In this document: in pieces, positions 18,093 through 26,345 of the stretch
Position numbering within the stretch: position 1 is the first letter of the stretch
How the letters are laid out: every line of letters starts with the position of its first letter
Source: Hymenobacter sp. DG25A
Lineage (GTDB): Bacteria; Bacteroidota; Bacteroidia; Cytophagales; Hymenobacteraceae
DNA length: 64,000 nucleotides
Assembly (NCBI RefSeq): GCF_001280305.1
Contig: NZ_CP012623.1
Span: 1,178,001-1,242,000 of the forward strand
Direction: 5' to 3'
The notes under the pieces: model-generated
What the model was told of the DNA's origin: nothing
The model's database searches: none
The model's input: the letters and a program-made list of their open reading frames with translations, nothing else
Translations under genes and position numbers: made by a program

Positions 18093-18295
18093 CCGTCATG
18101 CAGAGCATAGCGAAACATCTCTACCGCTACGCCTGTCATCCTGACGCAGGAAGGACCTTCTCCTGTTAGCACGAGTCGTTTTTACAATGGTCGTTCAGCC
18201 GGGAGAAGGTCCTTCGCCAGCTCAGGATGACAGATAGGGTGATATACTATTGCAACGACCCCCCCGCGAGATGTCTCGACTTTGCTCGACATGAC
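18093..18295 (+). repeat. Composite palindromic intergenic repeat (copy 2)
   Basis: Same architecture and orientation as the repeat at 15320-15588. Outer arms are at 18093-18122 and 18265-18295 and inner arms at 18134-18163 and 18202-18232. The inner block 18116-18240 is near-identical in long stretches to 15414-15541. It begins 13 bases after the M1 peptidase stop. Confidence 0.8.
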
Positions 18296-18307
18296 ATTTA
18301 ATATAAC

Positions 18308-18346
18308 AAAAAGGGCCGCCTACAACTGTAGGTGGCCCTTTTTTAT
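18308..18346 (+). terminator. Bidirectional intrinsic terminator
   Basis: Stem AAGGGCCGCCTACA with TGTAGGTGGCCCTT, loop of about 2 to 4 bases, with T and A runs on both sides. It separates the M1 peptidase locus from the convergent Cys-rich gene. Confidence 0.8.
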
Positions 18347-18360
18347 GTTCATTTTCGTGC

Positions 18361-18720
18361 TTACCCAGCGTACTGACCGCAGACGTGGGCGCAGGCGCGG
18401 CAGGCTTCCGCGCACTCTTTGCAGTGGTCCATGTCGTGCTTGCCGCATTCGGCAGCGCACTTCTGGCAGATTTCAATACACTCCTTCATCATATGCTTGG
18501 CGTGCTCCGAGTCGCGGGCCACGAGGCGGGCGGTGAGGGAGCAGACATCGGCGCAGTCCCGGTCCAGCAGAATGCAGCCGGTCATCATCTGTACATCTTC
18601 TTCGTGCAGGCAGGCCGTAGCGCAATTCTCGCAGGCGCTTATGCAGCGGTAGAGGGCGTCCAGCACGGCTTGGTTGGCTTTGGTAGAGGAGGAAGTGGCG
18701 TTTAGCTGATGAGAATCCAT
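18361..18720 (-). CDS. Four-helix-bundle Cys-rich copper-binding protein (DUF326/Csp-like)
   Basis: 119 residues with about 16 cysteines in CxxxC/CxxC spacing along helices: CISACENCATACLHEE, DRDCADVC, KECIEICQKCAAEC, HCKECAEACRACAHVC. This is the pattern of cytosolic copper-storage proteins (Csp3) and DUF326 proteins, whose Cys-lined four-helix core holds many Cu(I) ions. There is no signal peptide, so it is cytosolic. No copper ATPase or CueR-type regulator is adjacent. Divergent from recQ. Confidence 0.88.
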   Translation of the reverse strand: MDSHQLNATSSSTKANQAVLDALYRCISACENCATACLHEEDVQMMTGCILLDRDCADVCSLTARLVARDSEHAKHMMKECIEICQKCAAECGKHDMDHCKECAEACRACAHVCGQYAG

Positions 18721-18877
18721 ATTGATGGGGGTTAAGTAGATGAATAGTGTCCTTTCACATACGGTGAACCAGCAAGAAGGGGTAGTATAGAATTGCGCGC
18801 CACATGTGCACCTTTCCCACCACGGCTGGGTTATCTTCTTTCGTTGACTTCCCGGCTAACCGCCGTATTTTTACGCA

Positions 18878-21103
18878 ATGCTATTTACTCCCCAGCCCCT
18901 CGCACCCACGCTAGAATCTGCCCGCCGCGTCCTCAAGCAATACTACGGCTACGATACCTTCCGGCCCATGCAGGAGGATATCATTGAGAACATTATGGCG
19001 GGGCGGGATACGGTGGTGCTGATGCCGACGGGCGGTGGTAAATCCGTCTGCTTTCAGGTGCCGGCCGTAGTGCAGGAGGGAGTCTGCATTGTAGTCTCGC
19101 CGCTGATTGCCCTGATGAAGGACCAGGTAGAAGCCCTGATGGCCAACGGCATTCCGGCGGCCTACATCAACAGCAGCGTGGCCCAGGGCGAGCAAAGCAG
19201 TATTGCCCGCGACTGTCAGTCCGGGGCGCTGAAGCTGCTCTACGTCAGCCCGGAGAAACTGCTGTCCGATGGCTTTCTGCAGTTTGTGCAGCGCCTGAAG
19301 GTGAGCATGTTTGCCATTGATGAAGCGCACTGCATTTCGTCCTGGGGTCACGATTTCCGGCCGGAGTACACCCAGCTGCGCGTACTGCGCGAGCAGTTCC
19401 CTAACGTGCCCATCATTGCCCTCACCGCCACTGCCGACCGCCTCACGCAGCGCGACATTCAGCAGCAGCTGCGCCTGCGCGACCCTCAGGTTTTCCTATC
19501 TTCCTTCGATCGGCCCAATCTGAACCTGATGGTGCGCCCCGGCCAGAACCGGGTAGACGGCATCCTGGATTTCCTGGCCCGCCACCCCGATGAGCCGGGC
19601 ATCATTTACTGCCTCTCGCGCAAGCAGTGCGAAACCCTCACCCAGAAAATCAAGGCCAAAGGCTTCCGCGCCGGCTTCTATCACGCTGGCATGACGCCCA
19701 ACCAGCGCGCCAGCGCCCAGGAAGGCTTCTTGAAAGATGATCTGCAGGTGATTGTGGCGACCATTGCCTTCGGCATGGGCATCGATAAAAGCAATGTGCG
19801 CTGGGTGATGCACTACAACCTGCCCAAAAACATTGAAGGCTACTACCAGGAAATAGGCCGCGCCGGCCGCGACGGAGCTCCGGCCGCGGCCGTGCTGTTC
19901 TACAGCTTTGCCGATGTAATGAGCCTGCGGGAAATGCTCACCAAGGAAAACCCGCAGCTCACCCAGCTCAACCTCACCAAGCTGGAGCGCATGCAGCAGT
20001 TTGCCGAGGCCGCCGGCTGCCGCCGCAAAGTCCTGCTCAACTACTTCGGGGAAACCCTGGCCGAAGACTGCGGCAACTGCGACATCTGCCGCAACCCACC
20101 TACCACCTTCGATGGCACGCTGCTGGCCCAAAAAGCCCTGTCAGCGGTGTTTCGCATGCGGGAGCGGGCGTCTATTGGCTTGCTGATTGACGTGCTGCGC
20201 GGCATGCGCAACCAGGCCGTGCTCATGGGCGGCTACGACCAGATTAAAACCTACGGCGCCGGTGCCGACCTGCCCTACCTGGACTGGTACAGCTACATCC
20301 ACCAGATGCTGAACGATGGCCTGTTCTACATTGCCTATGAAGACGGCTACACGCTGAAAATCACGGAGCTGGGCCAGCAAACCCTGAAAGGCCAGCGCAC
20401 CGTTTCCATGAAGAAATTCCAGGTGACGGAGAAGGCCGAAAAGCCCGTCCGCGGCAAGAAAGCCGTGGGTACGGCCGTAGCCGCCACGCCCGAAGCGCGC
20501 CTGTTCGAAAGTCTGCGCGCCCTGCGCAAGCAAATTGCCGACGAGCAGGGCGTGCCGCCCTACGTTATCTTCACCGATACCACCCTGCAGGAAATGGCCA
20601 CTGAGCGGCCCGTTACCCGCGTGGCTATGCTGGCTATTTCCGGCGTGGGCATGAAGAAGTTTGAAAACTACGGCGAGGTATTCATCCGGGAAATTCTGGC
20701 GCAGGGCGGCGCACCCAGCCCCGAGGATGCTTCAGAAGCGGATGATTTACCGCAAGAAGAAGCGCCTGCCCGCAAGCCACGCGCCAAGCGAGAAGCCGGC
20801 GACACCCACGAAGCTACTTTGCAGCTGCACCGCTTGGGCTTGAGCGTGGAGGCCATTGCCGAGCGCCGTACTCTGAGCCCCAGTACTATTCGCGCCCACA
20901 TCGAGTCGTTGTACGCCAAAGGCGCCCAGATCCGGCTGGAGGAGTTCCTCACCACCGATGAGTTTGCCGAAATCCAGACGGCCATCGGTCAGCTGGGCGG
21001 CGCTCCGTTGCTGCGCGACCTGTTCGACCACCTGCGGGAAAAATACGACTACTCCAAGCTGCGCATGGCCATGCTGTATCAGAAAAGACTGCGCGGAGAG
21101 TAA
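18878..21103 (+). CDS. recQ: ATP-dependent DNA helicase RecQ
   Basis: 741 residues. SF2 helicase: LMPTGGGKSVCFQVPA (Walker A, about 49-64), IDEAHCISSWGHDFRPEY (DEAH box and aromatic loop, about 146-163), ALTATAD, and ATIAFGMGIDKSNVRWVMHYNLP (motif V), then QEIGRAGRDG. The zinc-binding part has Cys residues in AAGCRR and CGNCDIC. A winged helix and an HRDC domain (about 540-615) follow. The C-terminus adds a helix-turn-helix extension (RLGLSVEAIAERRTLSPSTI), as seen in many Bacteroidota RecQ. It unwinds DNA 3'-5' in recombination and fork repair. Confidence 0.95.
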   Translation: MLFTPQPLAPTLESARRVLKQYYGYDTFRPMQEDIIENIMAGRDTVVLMPTGGGKSVCFQVPAVVQEGVCIVVSPLIALMKDQVEALMANGIPAAYINSSVAQGEQSSIARDCQSGALKLLYVSPEKLLSDGFLQFVQRLKVSMFAIDEAHCISSWGHDFRPEYTQLRVLREQFPNVPIIALTATADRLTQRDIQQQLRLRDPQVFLSSFDRPNLNLMVRPGQNRVDGILDFLARHPDEPGIIYCLSRKQCETLTQKIKAKGFRAGFYHAGMTPNQRASAQEGFLKDDLQVIVATIAFGMGIDKSNVRWVMHYNLPKNIEGYYQEIGRAGRDGAPAAAVLFYSFADVMSLREMLTKENPQLTQLNLTKLERMQQFAEAAGCRRKVLLNYFGETLAEDCGNCDICRNPPTTFDGTLLAQKALSAVFRMRERASIGLLIDVLRGMRNQAVLMGGYDQIKTYGAGADLPYLDWYSYIHQMLNDGLFYIAYEDGYTLKITELGQQTLKGQRTVSMKKFQVTEKAEKPVRGKKAVGTAVAATPEARLFESLRALRKQIADEQGVPPYVIFTDTTLQEMATERPVTRVAMLAISGVGMKKFENYGEVFIREILAQGGAPSPEDASEADDLPQEEAPARKPRAKREAGDTHEATLQLHRLGLSVEAIAERRTLSPSTIRAHIESLYAKGAQIRLEEFLTTDEFAEIQTAIGQLGGAPLLRDLFDHLREKYDYSKLRMAMLYQKRLRGE

Positions 21104-21131
21104 GCGGGGAATAATTATTGGCCTACCTGAA

Positions 21132-21181
21132 AAGCGCGTGTAGCTTTGGGAACCACTAGGTTTCTAAAGCTACACGCGCTT
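21132..21181 (+). promoter_or_regulatory. Operator-like 16-bp inverted repeat over the promoter of the HTH gene
   Basis: Perfect arms AAGCGCGTGTAGCTTT (21132-21147) and its reverse complement (21166-21181), with an 18-base spacer. The left arm contains most of a TAGCTTTG -7 box (21141-21148), and the right arm touches the ATG at 21182. It could be an autoregulatory operator, an mRNA hairpin masking the start, or a recQ terminator, although the following T-tract is weak. Confidence 0.6.
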
Positions 21182-21802
21182 ATGTTTTCTGCTGAACGCA
21201 TCCTGACTATTCGAAAAAGCAAAGGCTTATCCCAGGAACTGCTGGCCGAGCAGTCCGGCATTAGTCTGCGCACCATTCAGCGGGTAGAGCAGGGCGATAC
21301 GGTGCCGCGTGGGCACACGCTGCAGGCCTTGGCGGCCGCGCTGGATGTACCGCTGGAAGCACTGCGGGAGGACGAATCGGCATCGGCTGCCGTGTCCGAT
21401 TCTGCTTCAATTCCGGTAATGCCTGCCGAACCCGCCCTGCGCTCCGACCCTCAATATCTGCAGCTACTCAACCTGAGTGCTCTTAGCTTTTTGGTGGTTC
21501 CTTTTCTCAACCTCGTAGTGCCGTTTCTGCTTTGGCGCGCCCACCGCCTCGATACCAAACACGTGGCAGAGGTGGGCCGGCGTGTGTTAGGCTTTCAGAT
21601 TTTATGGCAGGCTGCCAGCTTCCTGTTGTTTGCGCTGGCCTTTCTCGGGCAGATAATTGCCTTCCGGTATTTCAACCGGAAATTGCCCGGCTTGTATGTG
21701 GTTATAGCCGCTTTTACCTATGCGGTGAATGCAATGACCATCATTTATTATAACCGAAAACTTAAAAAGGGGAGATTGGATCTATATCCGATTCGGTTGT
21801 AG
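21182..21802 (+). CDS. XRE-type HTH regulator with C-terminal membrane (DUF4870-like) domain
   Basis: 206 residues. The N-terminal HTH_3 domain (about 3-60: ILTIRKSKGLSQELLAEQSG, ISLRTIQRVEQGDTVPRG) binds DNA. After a linker come three or four membrane helices (about 95-190), including LVVPFLNLVVPFLLWRAHR and VGRRVLGFQILWQ, which resemble DUF4870/Tic20-like proteins. It would be a membrane-tethered repressor. An in-frame TTG at 21146 lies inside the promoter octamer TAGCTTTG, so ATG 21182 is the start. A perfect 16-bp inverted repeat ends exactly at this ATG and is a plausible own operator. Confidence 0.85.
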   Translation: MFSAERILTIRKSKGLSQELLAEQSGISLRTIQRVEQGDTVPRGHTLQALAAALDVPLEALREDESASAAVSDSASIPVMPAEPALRSDPQYLQLLNLSALSFLVVPFLNLVVPFLLWRAHRLDTKHVAEVGRRVLGFQILWQAASFLLFALAFLGQIIAFRYFNRKLPGLYVVIAAFTYAVNAMTIIYYNRKLKKGRLDLYPIRL

Positions 21803-21894
21803 ATGCAGATGTAATATATTGGAAGTGAGTTATTTGTAATGAATGGCGGTAAAATGACGCAATAATGACGCACGGAATAGGGCAGAAGCACGGG

Positions 21895-21902
21895 TAGTTT
21901 TG
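21895..21902 (+). promoter_or_regulatory. -7 promoter element (TAGTTTTG)
   Basis: Perfect TAnnTTTG, 30 bases before the ATG at 21933. It covers an in-frame TTG at 21900, which rules that TTG out as the start. A short direct repeat AATGACGCA lies about 35 to 45 bases upstream. Confidence 0.45.
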
Positions 21903-21932
21903 ACCCAATCAAATCACCCAGCTCTACTCCTC

Positions 21933-22910
21933 ATGAAACTGTTCCTCAAAATCATCTTCTCCCTGCTGGCATTCCTTATCGTTAGCGGCATCGGCGGCTA
22001 CTTTTATGCCCGCCAGAAATTCGCGGCACCTGCCAATCAGCTTACCGTAATCGGGCTGCCAGCCGCCAGCTCCTTTGTGTGGCTGGCCGATACCGCGGAC
22101 AAGCGCGCTATGCCGCACGCTGCCCTTCTTGTCCCGGTGAAGCTGGCCAACTGCCCCCGCACGTGCTACCTCCAGTTTGATACGGGCGCCCCGTATTCCG
22201 TTCTGTATGCTAAACCCCTGGCCGCGCTGCAGGAGCGCTACCCCGCCACGCGGCGTACCTTCCAGCTGGCGCCCGATACTGTCCGCAACTTCGGCTTTAC
22301 TATTGGCGAGGGCAAAGTGCAGGCCCGCAAACTGAAAGTATTATCAATGGGCACGGCCGAAATGCCCGCCGATACTGCGGCACCGTTCATTATTGGCACC
22401 CTGGGCACCGATGTGCTGGAGGGCCGCGCCCTTATCCTGGACTATGGCCAGCGCCGGTTTAGCCTGGTAGCCAGCGTACCGAATAGCCTGATTCAGCAAA
22501 CCGATTTTGTGCCCATGGCTTTTACCGACCGCCGGGTGTTGCTGACCGTAGGTATGCAGGGCAAGACGCAGCAGCTGATGTTTGATTCCGGCGCCAGTGC
22601 CTTTTCTCTGCTGACCAGCCGGGATAACTGGGACAAGCTAGCCGTACCCGGTGCCCCGGCGCATCCTGTCAACGTCAATTCATTTGGCAGAACTCTGACT
22701 TCCTACACTGCTCCCACCGCTGCCGCCATGCAGCTGGGAAATACTGCGGTGCCTCTGCAGAAGGTCACCCATATAGTAGGCACCAGCATGACGCAGCAGC
22801 TGATGATGCGCTTTTCCGGAATGGGCGGTATGTTGGGCAATGAGCCCTTCAGCACCCGCACTATTATTCTGGATACCAAAGGGGCGCGGTTTGGGGTAGT
22901 GCGTAGCTAG
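21933..22910 (+). CDS. Retropepsin-like aspartyl protease family protein
   Basis: 325 residues. An N-terminal membrane anchor or uncleaved signal (MKLFLKIIFSLLAFLIVSGIG) is followed by two aspartyl-protease-like half domains. The first has YLQFDTGAPYSVLY and the second has LMFDSGASAFSLL, each with the D-T/S-G catalytic triad pattern. Each half is followed by hydrophobic strands such as IIGTLGTDVLEGRALILDYG and MLGNEPFSTRTIILD. A protein with both lobes on one chain could be active as a monomer in the periplasm; activity is inferred only. The gene stands alone with its own promoter-like octamer. Confidence 0.75.
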   Translation: MKLFLKIIFSLLAFLIVSGIGGYFYARQKFAAPANQLTVIGLPAASSFVWLADTADKRAMPHAALLVPVKLANCPRTCYLQFDTGAPYSVLYAKPLAALQERYPATRRTFQLAPDTVRNFGFTIGEGKVQARKLKVLSMGTAEMPADTAAPFIIGTLGTDVLEGRALILDYGQRRFSLVASVPNSLIQQTDFVPMAFTDRRVLLTVGMQGKTQQLMFDSGASAFSLLTSRDNWDKLAVPGAPAHPVNVNSFGRTLTSYTAPTAAAMQLGNTAVPLQKVTHIVGTSMTQQLMMRFSGMGGMLGNEPFSTRTIILDTKGARFGVVRS

Positions 22911-23010
22911 CGGAGGTATTCTATAAATAAGTAAAGTGGCGCAGTAGCGCGGAATGGGCTTTTGTGAGCTTGTGGTCTTACTCGAGTGAGTGGCATTCTG
23001 TCAAAAATTA

Positions 23011-23065
23011 TTAGTAAAAATTTACGCTAAATGAATTAGTAAACACCGATCTTTGTTAGTATTTT
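23011..23065 (+). promoter_or_regulatory. Candidate operator cluster (TTAGTA repeats)
   Basis: In an AT-rich upstream region the hexamer TTAGTA occurs three times in the same orientation (23011, 23036 and 23056). The first copy forms an imperfect palindrome with TTTACGCTAA (14 of 20 positions symmetric). Placement 55-110 bases before an XRE-S24 regulator suggests autoregulation. Confidence 0.3.
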
Positions 23066-23118
23066 CACGAGCCGAATAACCTGCTGATAATGACCTTATT
23101 CCCCGGCTCCTATTTGCT

Positions 23119-23934
23119 ATGATCAACACGAATCTTAAGTTCTGGCGGCGTGAACTAGCCCTGACGCAAGCCCAGATGGCTGAAAAGCTGGGCATAAAAC
23201 GTTCTTTGGTGGGAGCCTACGAAGAAGGGCGCGCCGAGCCCAAGCTAACCACCTTGGTAAACATGGCCCGCCTGTTCGGTATCACCCTGGATGCGCTGGT
23301 TACCACTGACTTTAGCAAGAAAAAGAATGCTAAAGCGGCTATGCTCCAGATGCAAAACCAGAATGCCGCGCCCGCTCAGGACGCTATGGCCAGCCGCCCC
23401 GGTGGCAACCTGCGCATACTGGCCCTGACCGTTGACAAAGATCAAAACGAGAACATAGAGCTGGTACCCCTGAAAGCCAGTGCCGGGTACCTCAACGGCT
23501 ACGCCGATCCGGAGTATTTGGAGGAGCTGCCCAAGTTTCGTCTGCCCATGCTGGGTACTAACGGTACCTACCGGGCCTTCGAAATCAGCGGCGACTCTAT
23601 GCTGCCCATTGCCTCCGGCACTGTGATTGTAGGCCGCTACGTAGATGACTGGCTGAGCATTAAGGATGGCACACCGTGCATCGTAGTAAGCAGCAAGGAA
23701 GGTATTGTGTTCAAGCGGGTGTTCAACCGCCTGAAGGATGCCGCTATGCTGGCCCTGCACTCCGATAACCCCGTGTACTCGCCCTACGAAATTGACGTGG
23801 AAGACGTGGTGGAAATCTGGGAAGCTAAATCCTACATCAGCAACACCTTCCCCATTGCTGACCTCTCGCTGAACCGCCTCGCCAGCATTGTGCTGGACCT
23901 GCAGCAGCAAATGACTACTATGAAGAAAGTGTAA
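23119..23934 (+). CDS. XRE-family repressor with S24 (LexA/CI-like) peptidase domain
   Basis: 271 residues. The N-terminal HTH (about 5-60: ALTQAQMAEKLGIKRSLVGA then YEEGRAEPKLTTL) is followed by a Gln/Asn/Ala linker. A C-terminal S24-like fold (about 145-235) contains FEISGDSMLPIASGTVIVG, the serine-bearing SGDSM motif, and EGIVFKRVFNRL with the lysine of the Ser-Lys dyad. Such proteins act as self-cleaving or simply dimerising repressors. No phage genes flank it, so it is probably a chromosomal stress or LexA-like regulator. TTAGTA repeats upstream may be its own operator. A strong terminator follows. Confidence 0.9.
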   Translation: MINTNLKFWRRELALTQAQMAEKLGIKRSLVGAYEEGRAEPKLTTLVNMARLFGITLDALVTTDFSKKKNAKAAMLQMQNQNAAPAQDAMASRPGGNLRILALTVDKDQNENIELVPLKASAGYLNGYADPEYLEELPKFRLPMLGTNGTYRAFEISGDSMLPIASGTVIVGRYVDDWLSIKDGTPCIVVSSKEGIVFKRVFNRLKDAAMLALHSDNPVYSPYEIDVEDVVEIWEAKSYISNTFPIADLSLNRLASIVLDLQQQMTTMKKV

Positions 23935-23962
23935 TCCGGGTTCCGGCCTGCATTCACCTCCT

Positions 23963-24007
23963 AAAGGACTGCCACCTCAATACACTGAGGTGGCAGTCCT
24001 TTTTTTG
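23963..24007 (+). terminator. Intrinsic terminator
   Basis: Stem AAAGGACTGCCACCTCA with TGAGGTGGCAGTCCTTT, 6-base loop, then a run of T. It ends the XRE-S24 transcript. Confidence 0.9.
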
Positions 24008-24020
24008 TTAGATGCCTATT

Positions 24021-24036
24021 GGAACGGCTGGCAGCC
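24021..24036 (+). promoter_or_regulatory. 16-bp motif shared with the bcp upstream region
   Basis: GGAACGGCTGGCAGCC is identical to 48328-48343. Here it ends 64 bases before the pirin ATG; there it ends 60 bases before the bcp ATG. It may be a common regulatory site or a chance or dispersed repeat. Confidence 0.3.
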
Positions 24037-24100
24037 CTACAAACTTAACTTACGCCCCTCGGCCTGCGTAAGTGCCTTTTATCATCTTAGCCTCATCCCT

Positions 24101-24820
24101 ATGCTTAAATACATTTCCTCCGCCGACCGCTACCACGCGGCCCCCGTACATTGGCTCAGCAGCTATTTCCTGTTTTCGTTTGCTGATTATTTTGACGCGA
24201 ACAATGTACAGTTCGGGCCGCTGCGGGTATTTAACGATGACAGCATTGCCCCCAATTCCGGCTTTCCGCAGCATCCGCACGCCGAGATGGAAATCGTAAC
24301 GCTGGTACTGGAAGGGGAAGTGACGCACGAGGATACGATGGGCAACAAAACCACCATCTCCAAAGGCGAAGTGCAGCGCATGACGGCCGGCACGGGCATG
24401 GCGCACGCCGAGTTTAACCGCTCCGACAAGCCCCTGCATATCTATCAGCTATGGTTTCTGCCCAATCAAAAGGGCCTGGCGCCCAGTTATGAGCAGAAGG
24501 ACGTTGATTTCCTGGATACCAAGAATGAGTTAATCCCACTGGTTTCCGGCCAGAAAGTGCTGGAAGATGTGGTGTATATGAACTCCAACACTACAGTATA
24601 CTGGTGCAATCTGAGCGAGGAAAAGACCGTTGCATTCAAAACGTTTCCCATTCGCCTCACCTTTCTGTACGTGAAGCAAGGCACCATTTACGTGAACGGT
24701 TCCGAGCTGGGTCCCAACGACCAGGCCCGTATGACCGATGAGCACGTGCTGGAAATCCGCGCTTCCAAAGACGCCCAGTTTATCCTGATTGACCTGCCCG
24801 CTACGGAGGCCAATTATTAA
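24101..24820 (+). CDS. Pirin family protein
   Basis: 239 residues, bicupin. The N-terminal cupin carries the metal ligands in GFPQHPHAEMEIVTLVLEG and GTGMAHAEFN; pirin signatures such as QLWFLPNQKG are present. Bacterial pirins are iron-binding proteins; some have quercetinase activity or modulate metabolic enzymes. The C-terminal cupin is less conserved. ATG 24101 gives the family-like start MLKYISSADRYHAA; the frame is open upstream but across a terminator. It shares a 16-bp upstream motif with the peroxiredoxin gene bcp. Confidence 0.88.
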   Translation: MLKYISSADRYHAAPVHWLSSYFLFSFADYFDANNVQFGPLRVFNDDSIAPNSGFPQHPHAEMEIVTLVLEGEVTHEDTMGNKTTISKGEVQRMTAGTGMAHAEFNRSDKPLHIYQLWFLPNQKGLAPSYEQKDVDFLDTKNELIPLVSGQKVLEDVVYMNSNTTVYWCNLSEEKTVAFKTFPIRLTFLYVKQGTIYVNGSELGPNDQARMTDEHVLEIRASKDAQFILIDLPATEANY

Positions 24821-24840
24821 AATGCTAATAAGTCAGCCAA

Positions 24841-24876
24841 AAGAAAAGCCCGCCGGAAACGGCGGGCTTTTCTTTT
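24841..24876 (+). terminator. Bidirectional intrinsic terminator
   Basis: AAGAAAAGCCCGCC / GGCGGGCTTTTCTT stem with a short GAAA-type loop, between the convergent pirin and accC genes. A and T runs on both sides allow termination in both directions. Confidence 0.85.
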
Positions 24877-24895
24877 GGCTATTGAAAGTTCTTCC

Positions 24896-26239
24896 TTATA
24901 GATTCGTGAAGTCGAAGGACTCCAGGAATTTCGTGGTGAAATTGCCGGCTTTGAATTGCTCGTCATCCATCAGCTTCAGGTGGAAGGGGATGGTGGTTTT
25001 TACGCCTTCTACCACAAACTCCGACAGGGCCCGCTTCATCTTCACAATGCACTCTTCCCGGGTCTGGGCCACGGTAATGAGCTTGGCAATCATGGAGTCG
25101 TAGTTGGGCGGAATGGTGTAGCCGGCATACACGTGCGTATCTACGCGCACGCCGTGGCCGCCGGGAATATGCAGCGTGGTGATTTTGCCGGGCGAGGGGC
25201 GGAAACCGTTCTTTGGATCCTCGGCGTTAATGCGGCACTCCATGGCGTGCATTTGCGGCTCGTAGTTGCGCCCCGAAATGGGGATGCCGGCCGCCACTTT
25301 GATCTGCTCCTTAATGAGGTCGTAGTTGATGATTTCCTCCGTCACGGGGTGCTCCACCTGAATGCGGGTGTTCATCTCCATGAAGTAGAAGTCGCGGTTG
25401 GCATCTACCAGAAACTCAATGGTACCTACGCCTTCGTAGCCAATAGAGCTGGCGCCGGCCACGGCTGCTTTACCCATTTTCTCCCGCAGCTCGGGGGTCA
25501 TGAAGGGCGAAGGAGCCTCTTCCACCAGCTTCTGGTGGCGGCGCTGAATGCTGCAGTCGCGCTCCGAGAGGTGACACACGCGGCCGTACTGGTCGCCTAC
25601 AATCTGTACCTCAATGTGGCGGGGTTCCACCACAAACTTTTCCAGGTACATCCCGTCGTTGCCGAATGCGGCTTTGGCTTCGGTGCGGGCATCGTTCCAG
25701 GCCTTCTCAAACTCGTCTTCAGAGTTGATGATGCGCATGCCGCGCCCACCGCCGCCGGCCGTGGCCTTCAGAATAACGGGGTACTTAATTTTGGCGGCAA
25801 TCTTGAGGCCCTGCTGAACAGAATCCAGCAAACCCACGGAGCCCGGAATGCAGGGTACGCCGGCCGCAATCATGGTGGCTTTGGCCGAAGCCTTGTCGCC
25901 CATCTGGTTGATCATCTCGGGCGAAGCCCCGATGAACTTGATGCCGTTTTCCTGGCAAATGCGCGAGAACTCCGCATTTTCCGACAGGAAACCATAACCA
26001 GGGTGAATAGCATCGGCGTTGGTAATCTCGGCCGCCGCAATCAGACTGGGCATGTTCAGGTAAGACAGCGTAGACGGTGGCGGGCCAATGCACACGGCTT
26101 CGTCGGCGAAGCGTACGTGCAGGCTTTCCTTATCGGCGGTGGAGTACACGGCCACCGTTTTGATGCCCATTTCCTTGCAGGTACGAATAATGCGCAGCGC
26201 AATTTCGCCCCGGTTGGCAATCAGAATTTTCTTGAACAC
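24896..26239 (-). CDS. accC: Acetyl-CoA carboxylase, biotin carboxylase subunit
   Basis: 447 residues, normal length. AccC carboxylates biotin on AccB using ATP and bicarbonate, the first half-reaction of malonyl-CoA formation. The N-terminus is [20 protein letters not shown]; the ATP-grasp lid is [26 protein letters not shown] and [18 protein letters not shown] blocks are present. The start is a GTG at 26239. It is the last gene of the yceD-rpmF-plsX-fabH-efp-accB-accC series, 106 bases after accB, and is followed by a terminator. Confidence 0.97.
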   Translation of the reverse strand: MFKKILIANRGEIALRIIRTCKEMGIKTVAVYSTADKESLHVRFADEAVCIGPPPSTLSYLNMPSLIAAAEITNADAIHPGYGFLSENAEFSRICQENGIKFIGASPEMINQMGDKASAKATMIAAGVPCIPGSVGLLDSVQQGLKIAAKIKYPVILKATAGGGGRGMRIINSEDEFEKAWNDARTEAKAAFGNDGMYLEKFVVEPRHIEVQIVGDQYGRVCHLSERDCSIQRRHQKLVEEAPSPFMTPELREKMGKAAVAGASSIGYEGVGTIEFLVDANRDFYFMEMNTRIQVEHPVTEEIINYDLIKEQIKVAAGIPISGRNYEPQMHAMECRINAEDPKNGFRPSPGKITTLHIPGGHGVRVDTHVYAGYTIPPNYDSMIAKLITVAQTREECIVKMKRALSEFVVEGVKTTIPFHLKLMDDEQFKAGNFTTKFLESFDFTNL

Positions 26240-26345
26240 AGCTCTGGTATAGATGTGAGAAGTGAGAGCCCAGAGGCCGGACTGTGAAGGGATATATGCC
26301 CGTTCAGGAGTCCAAGCTCTAAGCTCTCACCGCTAAGTTCTAAAA

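Noticed and set aside
18222..18476. Minus-strand frame extending from the repeat into the Cys-rich gene region
   Set aside because: Repeat-derived at one end and antisense or out of frame with the DUF326-like gene.
24021..24036. Sigma-54 (-24/-12) promoter at the CTGGCAGCC motif
   Set aside because: The downstream TTGC half is not at the required spacing in either copy.
24956..26287. 443-codon open frame opposite accC
   Set aside because: Shadow of accC caused by high GC at the third position; no recognisable domain.
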